Source: Sipunculus nudus (taxonomy: Eukaryota > Annelida > Sipuncula > Golfingiida > Sipunculidae). From it: a stretch of 64,000 nucleotides of DNA. The notes below the pieces were generated by a model. It saw only the letters and a list, made by a program, of their open reading frames with translations. It was not told the DNA's origin and made no database searches. Both the position numbers and the translations under genes were made by a program. Of the stretch, positions 18,741-32,111 are shown in pieces. Where the stretch lies: the NCBI GenBank assembly GCA_026874595.1, contig CM049317.1, forward strand, positions 49,686,401 through 49,750,400, read 5' to 3'. The number at the start of each line of letters is the position of its first letter. Within the stretch, counting starts at the first letter, position 1.

Positions 18741-21700
18741 TCGCTTGCTAAGTGTCTGTATATGCTGCTGAAAATGGGGGGGGGGGGGGGGGTGCTATTC
18801 TTAAAAGAGGGGGGGATACTATGGCACAAGAAATATCTAGTTCAAACATATGTTGAAAATGATTTTTCTGTAAATAGGAACGATCATCCAATTATATATT
18901 CCACTTTTCAGAAACGTTTCCTCTCGCTGCCGGCTGGGTTCAGATGTTCAGGTGAAGATGGTGATGCGGAGTGTAAGGAGTTTAAGACTGCTTAGCAACC
19001 TATTATTTAGCATTTTACGTTTGGATTAAGTTGTTCATCTTCTGGAGGAAGGACATAATGTTTGAGACTTAGAACATCGGAGCTACAGGTCCTGCCAATG
19101 CATGTTGCCCAGGCTAAAATGGTAAAATCCTGCTAGAACCACAGAGCTGTGCTCCAATTTGTCAGGTTATGGCCAATGACCTATTTCTAGTCCCGTGCAT
19201 ATAAAACCTACTATTCCGACGACCTAATAATAACTAACATTATTATAAAGATTTTATTTCGTCATGTAATAATCACCATCAGGCCAAAATTAGTCATTCT
19301 ACACAAGTAGAACAAAATGGTAGAAGCCTTCTTGGTTATTTTGTGTGGTAGTTGCCTGACAGAGAGTGCAAGCTTTCTTAGTACCTATATTATATAAGTT
19401 CTAGTCAAAAGCAGAATGGTTTATATGGTTGTTGGAACTACGAGACTATAGATTTTGTGTATTTAGTACTCTGAAATAACGGCAGAGGATACAGTTATAT
19501 TAACACAATTGCCATATTAAAATTCCGGTTGGGAGAATTGATCAAAGGTTAAGGACCAACAGTCATTTTGCAGCTGGTATACTATAATATACTCGTATAT
19601 TAACAACTAGAGGAAACGAAGTCCAATTGTCTTAGTGGCTATGAAGGACTTATAACAGCGATCATATGTGGATATGTAAAACGCAACCAGGTCGTTATTT
19701 TTATAATATTGTCACTCAGTAAATAAGAGGGTGAACAGCTCTGGATTTATTGTAAACAGGATGTGTATAACCAGTGAATTTAATATACTCACCATTGATG
19801 AACGATTATATATCCCACAGCCATAGGGCCACCTGACATTCTTGTCATTAACAAAACACGTTGTGGTATGTCTTGAGGGATCTTAATGCGATAAACAATT
19901 GTCAAATTGAAGTACGAAATAAAAAAAAAGGCTTTTTTTGGACATGTTCGCGCAATCTGGTCAAGCTTTGAGTCATCTAGGAGGGGTTTTCCATGGGCCG
20001 AGCTCACTGGCGTACATTAACGTCTTCCAACTGGCAGTTTGTCAGGTTTATACTCCTTAGAATTAACTTTGCAAGTGGTGGAGAGTGCATTTTAAATATG
20101 TAGCAACGCTATATTCATGTATAAGAATAATCTATATTGACCCAATAAATAGGTTTAATAAACAATAAAGGCACTTGATTATTTTATTGTATGTGGCAGT
20201 GTGGCATCAGTTAACAAGCTTAAAATGTATAAAAATGTATGAATGTTGATATAGCATACACCATAACGCTTTTGTGCATGAACTATTTGTTAAACAAAAA
20301 TGTTATTTAGATGATTAGCCAGTCTAACATGCGGTTTAAGTTCCTTTATCATGTAAAAATCTCACTAACATTTTAACCCGATTTCAGGCTTCATTGCATG
20401 CATAGCTTTGGAGTTGAATGGCCTTTTCAAGAATAAAAATTAACAGTTTTAAATTACAATTATTGGAGCAGCTAGATCCAGTTTTGGACATTCATGTGCA
20501 TATTTCTCAAAGTAACTTTATGCAGTATGGCAAAGAATATTAAAATCCAAGTGTTTTTCAATACTTTATTTAATTATTAATTCTCCTCAAAGGAATGTTT
20601 GCTCCAATTTGGAGCACCAAATAATCAGCGACTGGAATGTTGGCCATGGTCCTAGATGTGTTATCAAAAGACATCTATAAGCGAAATTAAATTAAAGCCT
20701 TATGCTGGGCGGAATAGTCGAGCGGCTATATAGCCCATCAGAATTTCGGTTCCGAAGGAATGAAAAATATTATGAAATGACCGATAACCGTTCACTTATA
20801 AAATATAACAATACGCTTGTTCAGCTGGAGTGTTACAGTGTTTAGACAAAAAGAAAGACATATCATGGAGAGTTCTATATTTTAGTTTTCGGTCTTTCCA
20901 TCTATGCTGATTTTTTTCTTCATGCGGGTTCCCCGTGTTTTTTTTTTAATTTCGTGCAGGAACCCCACTTACTTGTACTGAATGAATTATTGATTTTAAT
21001 TATTTTTCTTTTCATTTTAAAATTAATAACATATAACCATTCATACTAGATGAACAAGATGTACGGAAAAGGTGGTCATCACAAACTGATTTTCGACTCG
21101 TTGGAGAATTTAACATGGAAGTAACGAATTGGAGGAGAAAATATGCAAAATAACAATGTATTATGGGTACTCAAAGTCAAGGTCGGGAGTTTTTCATCTC
21201 TTTTGAGAACTTTATTGACACAATTTTTGCATTAAATTAGAGAAAATATGCAACACAGCAAATACTTAATTAATACCGGTAGTGCATATATATACTGAGA
21301 TTTGACTCTGAAGATCAATGACAAAGTCACCGGTTTCCGGACTGATCCAAGATACTGTTTGATACTTATTGCAAATTCCTTTAATGGGGGTTATAAGAAG
21401 TTTCAATGTCAGACATTTACGATTGGTGCCAGCTGACGGTCAATGACCCATCGCTACAACTCAGCATGACTCAAAGTCAGCTTAGCCGAAAATTGTGCAT
21501 TTCGGAAATTCATTTTTTATGTTCAATTGTGGGAAGTTGCTGACTCGGCACTACTCTGAAGCCGCCGAATCAGAGAGCAATCCAAGTTACGAACAGGCAG
21601 CTGTTTTATACACATTTCACACACAAAACGTTTTCAAAACTAGCGTTTTGACCATATCAGTTTAAAGCCACGTTGTGTGGCATCTAGTACCAATGCTTGA

Positions 21701-22229
21701 GATGTACATATCACAAGTTGCACAATGTAACAGCAAGCTGACACAAGCATTCGTGCTTGCGCTGTCACCTAGTTACTGCATGAATATTAGGCCCAAGACG
21801 CTCTAGAGAGAGCGTTGATACGATCCTATCTTAAAAGTAACGTGGATAAAACGATACGCATCCGAAACAGTTTGAAACCACTTCCTGAGCTGAATTCAAA
21901 CTGTTTTGGTCAAAACGGGTTGAAAACGCGTTGGATTGCCGTGTGAACGCTAAAGTCGCATTCAGAATGGTTTGAAATCGGTTTGCATTTGCCGTGTGGA
22001 CTGAGTATTAGGTACCAGCCATTGTGTAGACACAGGGTGAACAAGACAATCGTTGTCATGGCAAATCACGTGTAACATTGAGGTCGAAATAAACAAATGC
22101 CGCAGTAAAAATTTACTGGTGATTATGCAAACATATAAAATAGTGAATCTTAAATTTGACTCAGTAAAGAAGCACACAGTAAAATTATATATTATATAAA
22201 CCCAGGGTCGTAGCACCCTTTTTGTATCA
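18741..22229. other. Intergenic region without a recognised gene
   Basis: AT-rich sequence. Visible contents are a poly-G run (18777-18792) with a short G-rich stretch after it, a poly-A/T run near 19920, and the dispersed repeat at about 21600-22010. Short ORFs here (longest about 80 codons) show no domain, splice or codon pattern I can support. Confidence 0.5.
21600..22010. repeat. Dispersed repeat copy 1 (gttttcaaaac / gccgtgtgaacgc family)
   Basis: Contains cacacaaaacgttttcaaaac, cttcctgagctgaattcaaac, ggtcaaaacgggttgaaaac and ttgccgtgtgaacgct. The segment at 36930-37150 carries related words in opposite orientation (gagcgttcacacggcaat, aacaagttcaggaggtgg, aaaacgggttgaaaacg). No ORF. A non-autonomous DNA transposon with internal inverted repeats is likely. 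Confidence 0.6.
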
Positions 22230-22239
22230 ATCTCTACAG

Positions 22240-22720
22240 ACTCCTCATACTACTACGTCATACATATGTATATATGATAAGTATGTGTATCCGTGGTCAA
22301 AAACGCTTTACCCAACGACAAAGCATTGTATCCGTATCCATGATCACGGAATCTCTTACTACGTGGTAAAGTATCCTTTTTGCATCCGTCTTTAGAGACG
22401 TCTTGTACTAATACGTGACTAAGCATTCTTTCTTTATCCATGGTCAGGGGACACTCTTTATACGTGATAAAGCAATCTTTTCTGCTTTTGTCTTCAGAGA
22501 CACTCTTTTACTGTACGTGATAAAACATCCATTCTGTCTGTATATCCTTGGTCAAAGACTCTTTACTACGTGACAAGGCATATTTTCTTCATCAGAATCT
22601 CTCATTGCGTTATAAACTGCCCTTCCTGTAACCGTATTCAGTCTCTCTCACTACGTGATAAAGCACCTGTTTATAACAATTGTCGCCGATCCTCTCGCTA
22701 CGTTACAAACGTATTATATG
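22240..22720. repeat. Minisatellite with ctnnctACGTGaTAAAGCAtcc units
   Basis: About nine to ten diverged units of 42-56 bases. Each contains a word like ctcttactacgtgataaagcatcc followed by ttttctgtatccntggtcaga. Clear occurrences are near 22350, 22406, 22454, 22510, 22560, 22603, 22645 and 22692. No coding potential. Confidence 0.8.
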
Positions 22721-22836
22721 GTCCCAGGTCAGTTTTTATGCAACGTTTATTCTGGCATGTAAAATTAATCTCTGCTCCAGACTCTCCGTCGTTCATTTAC
22801 AATTTGTCTCTTCTGACGGTTTTTACATGACAGATT

Positions 22837-23031
22837 TCAGTGTAATTTTTTGGAAGATTTTTTCTTTGATTGAGACTTAGAATAAGTTTTCCTGTAAGCG
22901 GACGAGTGGGATTCATCATCTGAATACGGGGGGTCGAGTGGAGGTTTGGGTACCGGCTCTTTACGTGGACCTGTATGCTGCACTTGCCAATCATACAGAT
23001 TCTTTGACTTTTTTGTCCCCGTTTTATCCAT
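22837..23031 (-). CDS. Small basic hypothetical ORF
   Basis: 64 codons from ATG 23031 to a stop at 22837. The product is hydrophilic: a proline-rich acidic middle (EPVPKPPLDPPYSDDES) and a Lys/Ser-rich end (SKSQSKKKSSKKLH). It looks more protein-like than most short ORFs here and could be an exon of an unlinked gene, a processed fragment or chance. No family recognised. A CAG just before the ATG could be an acceptor. Confidence 0.2.
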   Translation of the reverse strand: MDKTGTKKSKNLYDWQVQHTGPRKEPVPKPPLDPPYSDDESHSSAYRKTYSKSQSKKKSSKKLH

Positions 23032-24267
23032 TCTGTCAACTTCGTCTTCTAACCATCAACCTACAATAATCGTATTTTATTCACAAGTCAGTGTTATGTT
23101 TATTAATTATTCTACAACATGGCTAACATTAAACTAGTGTTCTTTAGCCGTTGTCGAATAGCGACCTCTTATATGCATTTCTTTAATGTTGATACGAATG
23201 TTATATTTAAGTATGTTTAACCTATATATGTAAGCATACTCATACACAACCTGAAGTCAAGGCATTAAGTATTCATTCAATAGGTGAAAAAAAATATTAA
23301 AAGAATTCACAGCAAAAATATATCGACAGGCTGAGAGCGAAGGCGGGTTGACACATGTTGCAGCCTGGCCGCCTGAGTAATTTCATGCCGAAAGTGAAAC
23401 AAAATAAAGAAATTTGTCAACCACGCTAGTGTGTATTGAGTGTAAAGACTCTGAAAGTAACCTTCTTTCACAACATATGTAATTAATCAAGTCTTTTCAA
23501 GAAGATCTGTGCTCTTGTACAGTGGCGTCAATATAGGGGAATCGGGGTTATATACATCCCCCCCACACACTTTTTGGCAGGTGGGGGGGGGGGGGGGGCA
23601 ATGTAATCATCTCCTCCGCTTTTCAGAAAATAATATTTTTATACTGTAAATGAAATATATTAATTATTAGAGTTATAGACTTTGGTCTCATTTGGAACTA
23701 GCTTATAACATAATATCTTATTTTGTAAACCTCCTGCTTAGGCTATAACTGTATTATATTTAAAATGTGATTTAGTATTCATATATATTTTAAATTTGCC
23801 ATACAGATGCCAGATGCTGATATGTATATATAAGATGATGATGATGATGATGATATATATATATATATTAGGGCTGGGTATCGGTCAGGCTATTAAGGTA
23901 CAACACTTAAAATGATAATTCGATACCGGATAGTATTGACGATACGCTAAATATTTCGTAAAAGAAATTCAGAAAGCAGTATATATATAAATTTATAGGC
24001 AAAAAAGGTATTTTTCTCAGGCACTTTTTTTCAAAAATCAGTCCGGGCGGGCGGTATTTTATTTTTGACTTTTTTGTATACTTCGAAAAAAAGTCCTATT
24101 ACTATTAAAAAGCATGATGATAAAATTTTTATGGCTAAACAGATAAAAGCACTACATAAATTGTATTATTTATCTTCTTGAAGGATAAATATCAATATAA
24201 AACTTTTTGATGCGGGGGTTAAAATTATCGCGGGTGGTGCCTGAGAACCATACCTTTTATTTTTTTG

Positions 24268-24322
<55 letters not shown>

Positions 24323-24362
24323 TATATGAATGTATTATATATAATATTCATTATTATTATCA

Positions 24363-24395
24363 CCTGATGAGTGCAATGAAGTAGGCACGAAACCT
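24363..24395 (+). ncRNA. Hammerhead-ribozyme-like core
   Basis: The sequence CTGATGA is followed by GTGC, a loop of about ten bases, GCAC and GAAAC. This is the conserved hammerhead core CUGAUGA - stem II - GAAAC, and stem II has four perfect pairs. Stem III and the NUH cleavage triplet were not resolved; a GTA at 24409-24411 is a candidate with an imperfect stem. A partial second copy (cctgatgagtgcc) lies at 25227-25239, where an (AT)n tract replaces the rest. Such cores are known from Penelope-like elements and retrozymes in animals, so this may be the relic of one. Confidence 0.45.
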
Positions 24396-25069
24396 GCGGG
24401 GAGAGACAGTAATGCACTGATGTATTTATATATACTTATTGCAGCTCTGCCTTTAATGTATCGAGCACTTCGATCCTGGAATGGCAACCAAACCCTCTCA
24501 GTATATCAGGGCTCCAGGGTAAACATAATTAACAACATGATTTGGATACCGTACAAAAATCATAATAATATCATAATAATAATAATGCACGATCTAACAA
24601 TATTTTATATGTTTAGTTGAAGACAATATAACTGCCATGCAGTGTGTTCATAAAATTGAAATATGCTTGCTTCTTTTGCATAGGGAATGTGATTTACATT
24701 TACATCTGGGATTTACATTCCCAGAAACATACGAAACTGAGTTATCACATAAACCAGATAACATATGACTTATACAATCTTTCAAATAATTTACAAATGA
24801 ACTGTGGGTGGGGACTAAAAGGATTAACAGACCGAACATCGAGACAGAGATTTTAAATTTAAGACCCTATATCAAGCATATGAGGTTAAAGAAAAAATGA
24901 GATATTACGTATATCAATATAACATATCATATGACATTAATGAAACGAAAGAGTTTGGAATGAGGGCTTAAAACCCCGAAATGGACACTGGAGCACTGAG
25001 ATTATGGCATCACTGATTTGTGGCGCACCTGTTTTAGCGAAACATAATAATGCGCCAGCTTGAAATGAC

Positions 25070-25071
<2 letters not shown>

Positions 25072-25146
<75 letters not shown>
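25072..25146. repeat. (AT)n microsatellite
   Basis: About 75 bases of near-perfect AT dinucleotide, one of the longest in the window. Confidence 0.95.
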
Positions 25147-25149
<3 letters not shown>

Positions 25150-25234
25150 CTGCGAGAATGCAGTCTGTCCTCCGCGGTCACACAGTGCTCTATGTTAAGT
25201 AACAGAGCATGGTATATTAAAGTAACCTGATGAG

Positions 25235-25285
<51 letters not shown>

Positions 25286-27048
25286 TTTAACGCATTATTT
25301 GAACAAAAGCAAAAAAAAAATGCATCAATAAGTGTAGTGTTGTACTTAATTGTTATATTAAGGTAAAAGATGGTCAGCGCACATATGAAAGAACTGAAAT
25401 GGGTCTACCATTATATCAATGAATCTGTCAAATGTAACGGCATCAGTTTTGGGTGAAGCTTCTGATAATGAATTTCATAATATCGGTCTTTGTAAGATAA
25501 ATTATTTTTGCATCAATTCAGTTCGAACTGGAGCCAGTTGGAATTGAAATATAATAAAGCTAGTCTCACCTGAGGTAATTAAAGTACTTAAACACAAGCA
25601 TATTAGAAGTCAAAAGTTCTTGACTGATATTTGCCTTTTTCAGGTTTATATTTTTGTGGAAAATGCAACATTCAAACAGCAGGCCTGGCCATCCAGCTCC
25701 AGTCACGGTGGCTGGGCAGTTAGAGGTGCTTTTAATCACCCCAGAATCGGGATACCATAAGGTTATGATAGTCCTTCACAGTATTCCAAGGTAAATGTCC
25801 AAAATGAGGCATAGCAAGCCTCCAGTGAAAGTACAAATAACCTGCGTGGATTGTTAAACAGGTTTTTTTGGCCATCCGCAATGATGTTACAAAACAGTCA
25901 CAGGGGTTGAAGACTTCACTTACTGCACATAAACATAAATGAAAGGAGAGACTGTAAAAATATGAGTGAAATGTGTAAATATATTATCTCTTTACTGTTT
26001 AGTTATTTTAGAAGTTTCAAAGTCTGACACTCTTTACATTTACATTACAGACAATATTTTGCTAAGCTTTAATTTTTTCTTCACAAAATTTCAATAATCA
26101 CAACAAACCGAATAGTTTTTCTTTAGGTCATCGAAAACTTTAGAACTGAAAATAAATATACTTTATTATATCAGATATGTATCTATATTAACATTACAGT
26201 CAATATCTGGCTACACTTTTGTTCTTTCTTTACAAATATTCACCAACTTCAACAATTTTCTTCCTTTCTATATATATATGAATATCTCTTTACTTTAAAA
26301 AGATAACAGCTATCTTTATTACCTGTTTACTGTTATCATACAAACATAAAAGCCATAAAACAATTACCTCTTGTGAATCTACAATAACATAATCCTTGCA
26401 TTCTTCAAACTGACTCACCTTTTTACAAAAAAAGGCCCGTTATCCGAACACAACTGATCGTTGCATTTTACTATAGGTCTAATATTAACACATCTGCGCA
26501 TAGAGAAGCATGCAAGTATTTATTTCCTTAACACGCCATATTTTATAATCGAACGAAATATTAAAGGAACAAACATAACATTTGCCAGTAGCTGACTAGG
26601 ATACGTGATAGCAGAACAAAGCCAGGCTTTCAATGAGGGATTTAAGCATGTTTGGCCTGACATTTGACCCATGCTCTGATCCACGATTATGGTCAGTTAA
26701 TGTGAAAAACATACGACTCTCGCTTTATACTTTACTAACGAAGTATGCACATATATATATATGTGTGTGTGTGTGTGTCCTCTAGGGAGAGATCCAGTTG
26801 CAATTCATCTTAGAAACCTGAAAATATTATTTTTTCCTGCAGATCTCCTATCAGAGTAACTCAGATTAACTTCAGTTATAGACTATAACATTTCCATGGG
26901 TCAGTCACAAGTATTAACCTCCACCCCTTCTAAAGAATCGCTAGATCCGGCCCCCTGTCTGCTTAATCATTCATCATTTCAACAGTCAGTGATAAGTTAA
27001 TAAACCAATCAACTTGCGAATGGTACATTCATGTGTAGTCATAATAAC

Positions 27049-27050
<2 letters not shown>

Positions 27051-27122
<72 letters not shown>
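27051..27122. repeat. (AT)n microsatellite
   Basis: About 72 bases of perfect AT dinucleotide; generates spurious Tyr-Ile ORFs. Confidence 0.95.
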
Positions 27123-27126
<4 letters not shown>

Positions 27127-27319
27127 CATTTTCTAGGGCGTATTTTTAAACAAAAGATTTTGTGCTGTCATAATATAACAGAAAATATACAAAATAATTT
27201 ACTTTTATTCACCATTATTAGATTTACAAATTTTCCTTAATCTTTTACAAATGATGCCGGGCGAGCATCCAGATGGGGTGGGGATCATTTGATTTCTGAT
27301 CACAGGCCATGTTTATATA

Positions 27320-27364
<45 letters not shown>

Positions 27365-28061
27365 TATGGTTACCTTTTTCTTGGTGTTGGTTGCAAATTC
27401 GTGATATTTGCGAGAGGGAAATTATCGCGAAAATAAAACCTTGTTGAATAAGACGCCATATCTGCGGAGATGAACAGCACTTCTATGGCCTCAAGGCATC
27501 CCGCGTATATTGTGCCAGTAGCGTCAATATTAGCAATCATTTTGTCTCCCGTAATTCATATATATGTGTGTGAGGGTGTATGTGTGTGTGTGTGTGTGTG
27601 CTAAAATCCAGTTGTTATCTTTTAAGAAAATGTATTTGAATAGATGTATGGTGTTTAATGAATAATAGTATGAAGAGATACACCGCACATTTATTAATGA
27701 CAGATAGACGAGAGAACAAAGGGCTAGCGATGTAGTTAGCCACTTAAAATGTTGAGGCTTTGTATCAGCTACACTAGGATTCATGATACAAATTGCCTAT
27801 CATCAAATAGTATGATTTATAGTGTATGTTATATTATACCGAGGCAATTTCTTTGTTACATTATTCACAAGTCAGCTAGAAAAAAAAATATCGGAAGCAG
27901 AAGGGGGGGAGTGGGGGGACAGCTTATTTACACCTTAAAATTCGGGAGTAAACTAGCATACGTGCAGTATCCATGCTATTGAACAGGGGCGTCAAGGGTC
28001 GGGGTATATATCCCGCCGTTTAAGAAAGGTTTAGAGGATGCTCTACTACAGAGAATAATAT

Positions 28062-28108
<47 letters not shown>

Positions 28109-28175
28109 TACAGTAGCTGGATCTCGCAGGCACTTGTTTCTGGCACTAACATTGATTGGAAACGTTTAACACAAT

Positions 28176-28221
28176 GAGTATGGGCGATATAACAGTTATA
28201 ACTGGTATATCGCCCATACTC
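28176..28221. repeat. Perfect 16-bp hairpin, likely MITE core or foldback
   Basis: gagtatgggcgatata and tatatcgcccatactc are exact reverse complements separated by 14 bases, within which cagt and actg can also pair. Weaker complementarity continues outside (ttaacac versus gtgttta). No transcription context is visible. Confidence 0.85.
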
Positions 28222-30810
28222 AAAGTGTTTATTTTTTCTATGTCATTTTAATGCTGAAAACCAGTGTCTGTGCTAGATCTGGCCTTGCCGTGACTTTGAC
28301 ATCTAATTGAAACACGTACCTGTTTGTGATAATTAAAATTTCGGCTCCTACTGAGTCACGCTGCTGTACACTCAAACAGACCCAACTTGTGTCTGGATGT
28401 ACATGACCTAGGTGACTGACATGTGTGGAAATTTCCTCTGCAAGGCTCCGTATCCACATCCCGTAACCTGACAGATATACGACCAGGCTAGGACAACCTC
28501 TGACGTCACAAGCTTCCGGTATGTGCGCTGTTATGTTTACGCATACGTATCGTAGAAGACCACACGACTACTCTGTACACCTACAAAATTCACAATAATC
28601 AAACGAGAAAGGTCCTTGAGCTTACAATTAAGTTGACACACACACACACACACAAATATGGATGTATAAATTTATATATTATATGTGTGTCTGGTGCAAA
28701 ATTATACATCTATCTAAAGCCTCCACCAGCCTCCAAAAAAGAAAATAATAGCCCTCGTGTACACCCTTATCTACCCTGTCCCCCGTTCAGCTACTCTGAT
28801 ACCGTGTTTAGTTGTATAGGTTGATAAATCTGGATGTTTTCCTTTACTGTAGCCCTGGGCTTGACTATTAGATCGCCTGTGATAGGAAAATAGCCCTGCT
28901 CCCAGTTAGATCCTCTCTCACAAAGCTATAGGACATGTTAGCAACGGTGTTAGATAAACAATATATTATATTGAGCACATTTTAAAGTAAAGTATTGCGT
29001 TATCCAGAAACATAAAAATATTAAATTAATGTTTGGTACAGTTCTGCACATTATAATACACTCAGTTTCTGTTCGAGGCAACATAAAACCCATGCAGTTA
29101 TTTCATGTTTACGTCTGTTAGGTTATTCCTCAGCAATGATTGAGATCTGTGTCCACTTTATTTCAGAGAATGGCTATAAAAATCAACACAGGGCAGCAAA
29201 CAAAAGCGAGAATACTTTTGTTTTTATTCCTTGGGCTAGTGTCTTTAAAAATCGTACTTCGTTAGAATAACTTGCCTGCATTTGCATCTCCTTATCTAGA
29301 GATTTTATTTTTAATTATAGAAAAAACAGTGCACACATAATCCCTCTAGCACACAAGAACTAAAATTAAATTATTTATTCCTATTTAATAACACACAAAT
29401 TTTAGATATTTGGTGTATAACATTAATTTATAAATTATTACAGCATGATGCATCAATACATATATTAATATAACGCGAGCAAGCATTCGTGTATTACACC
29501 TATATAATATAGTGATAGTATGGTATGACTGTTTTATTATAGGTTCGTATGAACTGATTCTGTCGTAGAACACTGGGGATATGAAGACTTTATTACAAAT
29601 AGGGATTCAAGCGCCTGTGGATATAGCCTGTATGATCTGGGCACCCTCAAATGGAGGCAGGATGACTGTGACAGGACCAAGGGTCTCAGCATCACAGCCT
29701 GGCGAGCCCTAGCCTGACCAGTACGTGACACCTTGAATAGTTAATTACCAGTGGCTGTTAGTATTACAATTTGATGAGACAAGTTTTGATAAGGAATCAC
29801 TGGCACTGACTGCCTGCTCAATCTTTGTATGTATATATGTAATTGTATGTATATAGTTTATGTATATATAGACTAAAATCATTGTCAGTGTTAAGTGGCC
29901 ACCTATGTATTAAAAGGGCACCTTGGTTAAAAGTGTGTGTGTGTGGGCGTGTGTGTGTGAGTGGGGGGGGGGGGGGGGGGTTGGACACCCCTGCGAATCA
30001 ACTTATATTTGTGATATGAACCCCATATTCATGCAGATGTGCAAGTACCCCCGTAAGTACATTTTGAGTTGGGGGATTATTATAGGTAATATCCTGACTC
30101 GAGTACTTGGGTACTCCCTTAATCCTGAGAAGATTTTATCATTTTTACTTTGCATTTCTACTTTTTTTCTACTTTGTACGTGAACCTTTTTCCCTCAGCA
30201 CATTCAAGTCACAAGTCTAACAATACTTAACATTTATGGAAAACCCAAGTGTGCCCCTAAGTTCAAAGTTCATTTTGGCTGATGAAGGGGATTTTCCACT
30301 ATTATTTTTGTCGCGTTATCAGACAGATTTGTTTTATTTATATTCATTATATTCATTATATCAATGGTAAATCAGGTGCACTTTGCTGAACTGAAAGCAG
30401 TAGAAGATTACTTCAAAGGTGAATATGTAAAAACTTGAATAATTTTCCAGTCGACATAATTCGAAGTCTTAGTGTAAATTATTTTCACTGAATATGGCTG
30501 CTATACATATATGCTATGTCGTGACCATATAACCACCCCCTCCCGTAAGCAAACATACATGATTACAGTTTTTTTAACATATCAGGTATCCCAGCTTTGG
30601 TATGTTTGATTTCTGATGTACTTCCGATTTCGCATTTATCACCAGACACCTTGGAGCCAATCAACCACCATATATACTGTTTGCTCAAGATAAATACATG
30701 ATGGCAAATATTCCCAATCTACAAATAACTTATGACGCAATGCTCATATCCTGTTATATATTATCTGTTTTGGAAATATCGAAGTTTTGATTTAGCTGTA
30801 GACTGTACAG

Positions 30811-30820
30811 AATATATAAG
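30811..30820 (+). promoter_or_regulatory. TATA box candidate for Ig-2
   Basis: aatatataag lies 37-46 bases upstream of the Ig-2 ATG. A start of transcription about 28-30 bases further on would leave a very short 5' UTR, so the placement is plausible but unproven. Confidence 0.4.
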
Positions 30821-30856
30821 AGACTCTATCACGGCAGCTCTATATTTGGCTCCAGA

Positions 30857-32063
30857 ATGATGTACTGGTACGTCTTTCTCCTTGTTGAAGCAGTTTATAT
30901 GAACGCTGGAGGTATTGTCTATGGATCATTATTACTTTTATTCCTATTTATTAGACTTTAGGTGATTTTAAGCAAAGCTATTTTATCATATCTCCACATT
31001 TATTGTTTCAATATAACAAGTGTACTGTTGGTTATTTGTTTATTGGTTTGTCTGTGAGAAATTTTACTAAAAAAAATTTGAACTTTTTTTTTAATTTGTT
31101 TGAAATTTCCATGATTCATTCAATGTTTTATTAACCGTCTTTGTTCTGATCGGTGGTGCTAGCCTGTGATCCAAAATTGAGTTAATGAACATTGACAAAC
31201 ATTTTTCTGTTTGATTACGATCAAATGGCGGAGGTATTTATGTGGTCTCAGCACTACCTTAGTGGTTTGTTATAAGGCGTGGATCCGGAGGGGAGGGGGG
31301 TGGGGGGGGGGGGAGGGGGATGTGGTCCAGACCCCCATTCTCGGTGTAACGTGCTGTGGTATGTTCTGTAAGGCCATGCTAAGTTATACTATTAAGTTGT
31401 GCTGAAGTATAATATTAGATGTTACCTCAGTTGGATGGGTATGCATTCATTCACGTTCGTTTGTGTTTGTGTATGTGCTTATGATTGTGTTTGTTCACAA
31501 CAGAACTCGCGAAATCGTGAAAGGAATCTCATGAAATTTTCGGAGCATTTCATGAAAGTGTCAATAAAGAATCTGTCAGATGTTGGTGGGGATCAGGCAC
31601 AAAATGCACATTCATGAACGTGGTCAAGGAAAACTCACAGATGTACAGTCACTTATGCGCGAATAAACCTGGGAACATGCATGGGCCGAATAAGTAAATG
31701 CAAACATAGTTTTGGGAGTATCCCTCAATATGGACACCTACCTCCCCCCCCCCCCCCCCGCCCCCCGACACACGGCGGAAGCTTGCGTTCCAAAGTATGC
31801 TGATATTTCTAATTAATTATATTTATATTATTTGCAGTATTTAAACCTCATCTTGTATAACATGACATTGCTTTAAACGAGTCAAATCGCACGCTATATA
31901 TTATACGGCATTTGTGTTATGTTATATCATTTTATGTTTCCTTGCACATGTTTTCCTTTTGTTAACATATATTATTATATTAAATTGTATTATATTATAA
32001 TATTTTATATTACATGGCTTTGAATTACATTGTCTGAAAAGATTTTGTAATATATATATGTAT

Positions 32064-32111
<48 letters not shown>

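Larger units (their letters stand above)
23040..30800. other. Long repeat-rich intergenic region
   Basis: No convincing gene. It holds poly-C/poly-G runs (about 23558-23600, 29965-29980), (ATG)n at 23835-23855, large (AT)n tracts (24271-24317, 25072-25146, 25240-25278, 27051-27122, 27315-27361, 28063-28101), (GT)n near 26763 and 27570-27600, the hammerhead-like motif at 24363-24395, the hairpin at 28176-28221 and a possible decayed lectin exon near 25643. Other ORFs of 60-90 codons look random. Confidence 0.5.

Noticed and set aside
22240-22720. CRISPR-like array
   Set aside because: Units are diverged, unequal in length and lack constant repeats with unique spacers; it is a eukaryotic minisatellite.
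28238-28459. 73-codon ORF on minus next to the hairpin
   Set aside because: Protein-like composition but no recognisable domain, splice context or duplicate; left unannotated.
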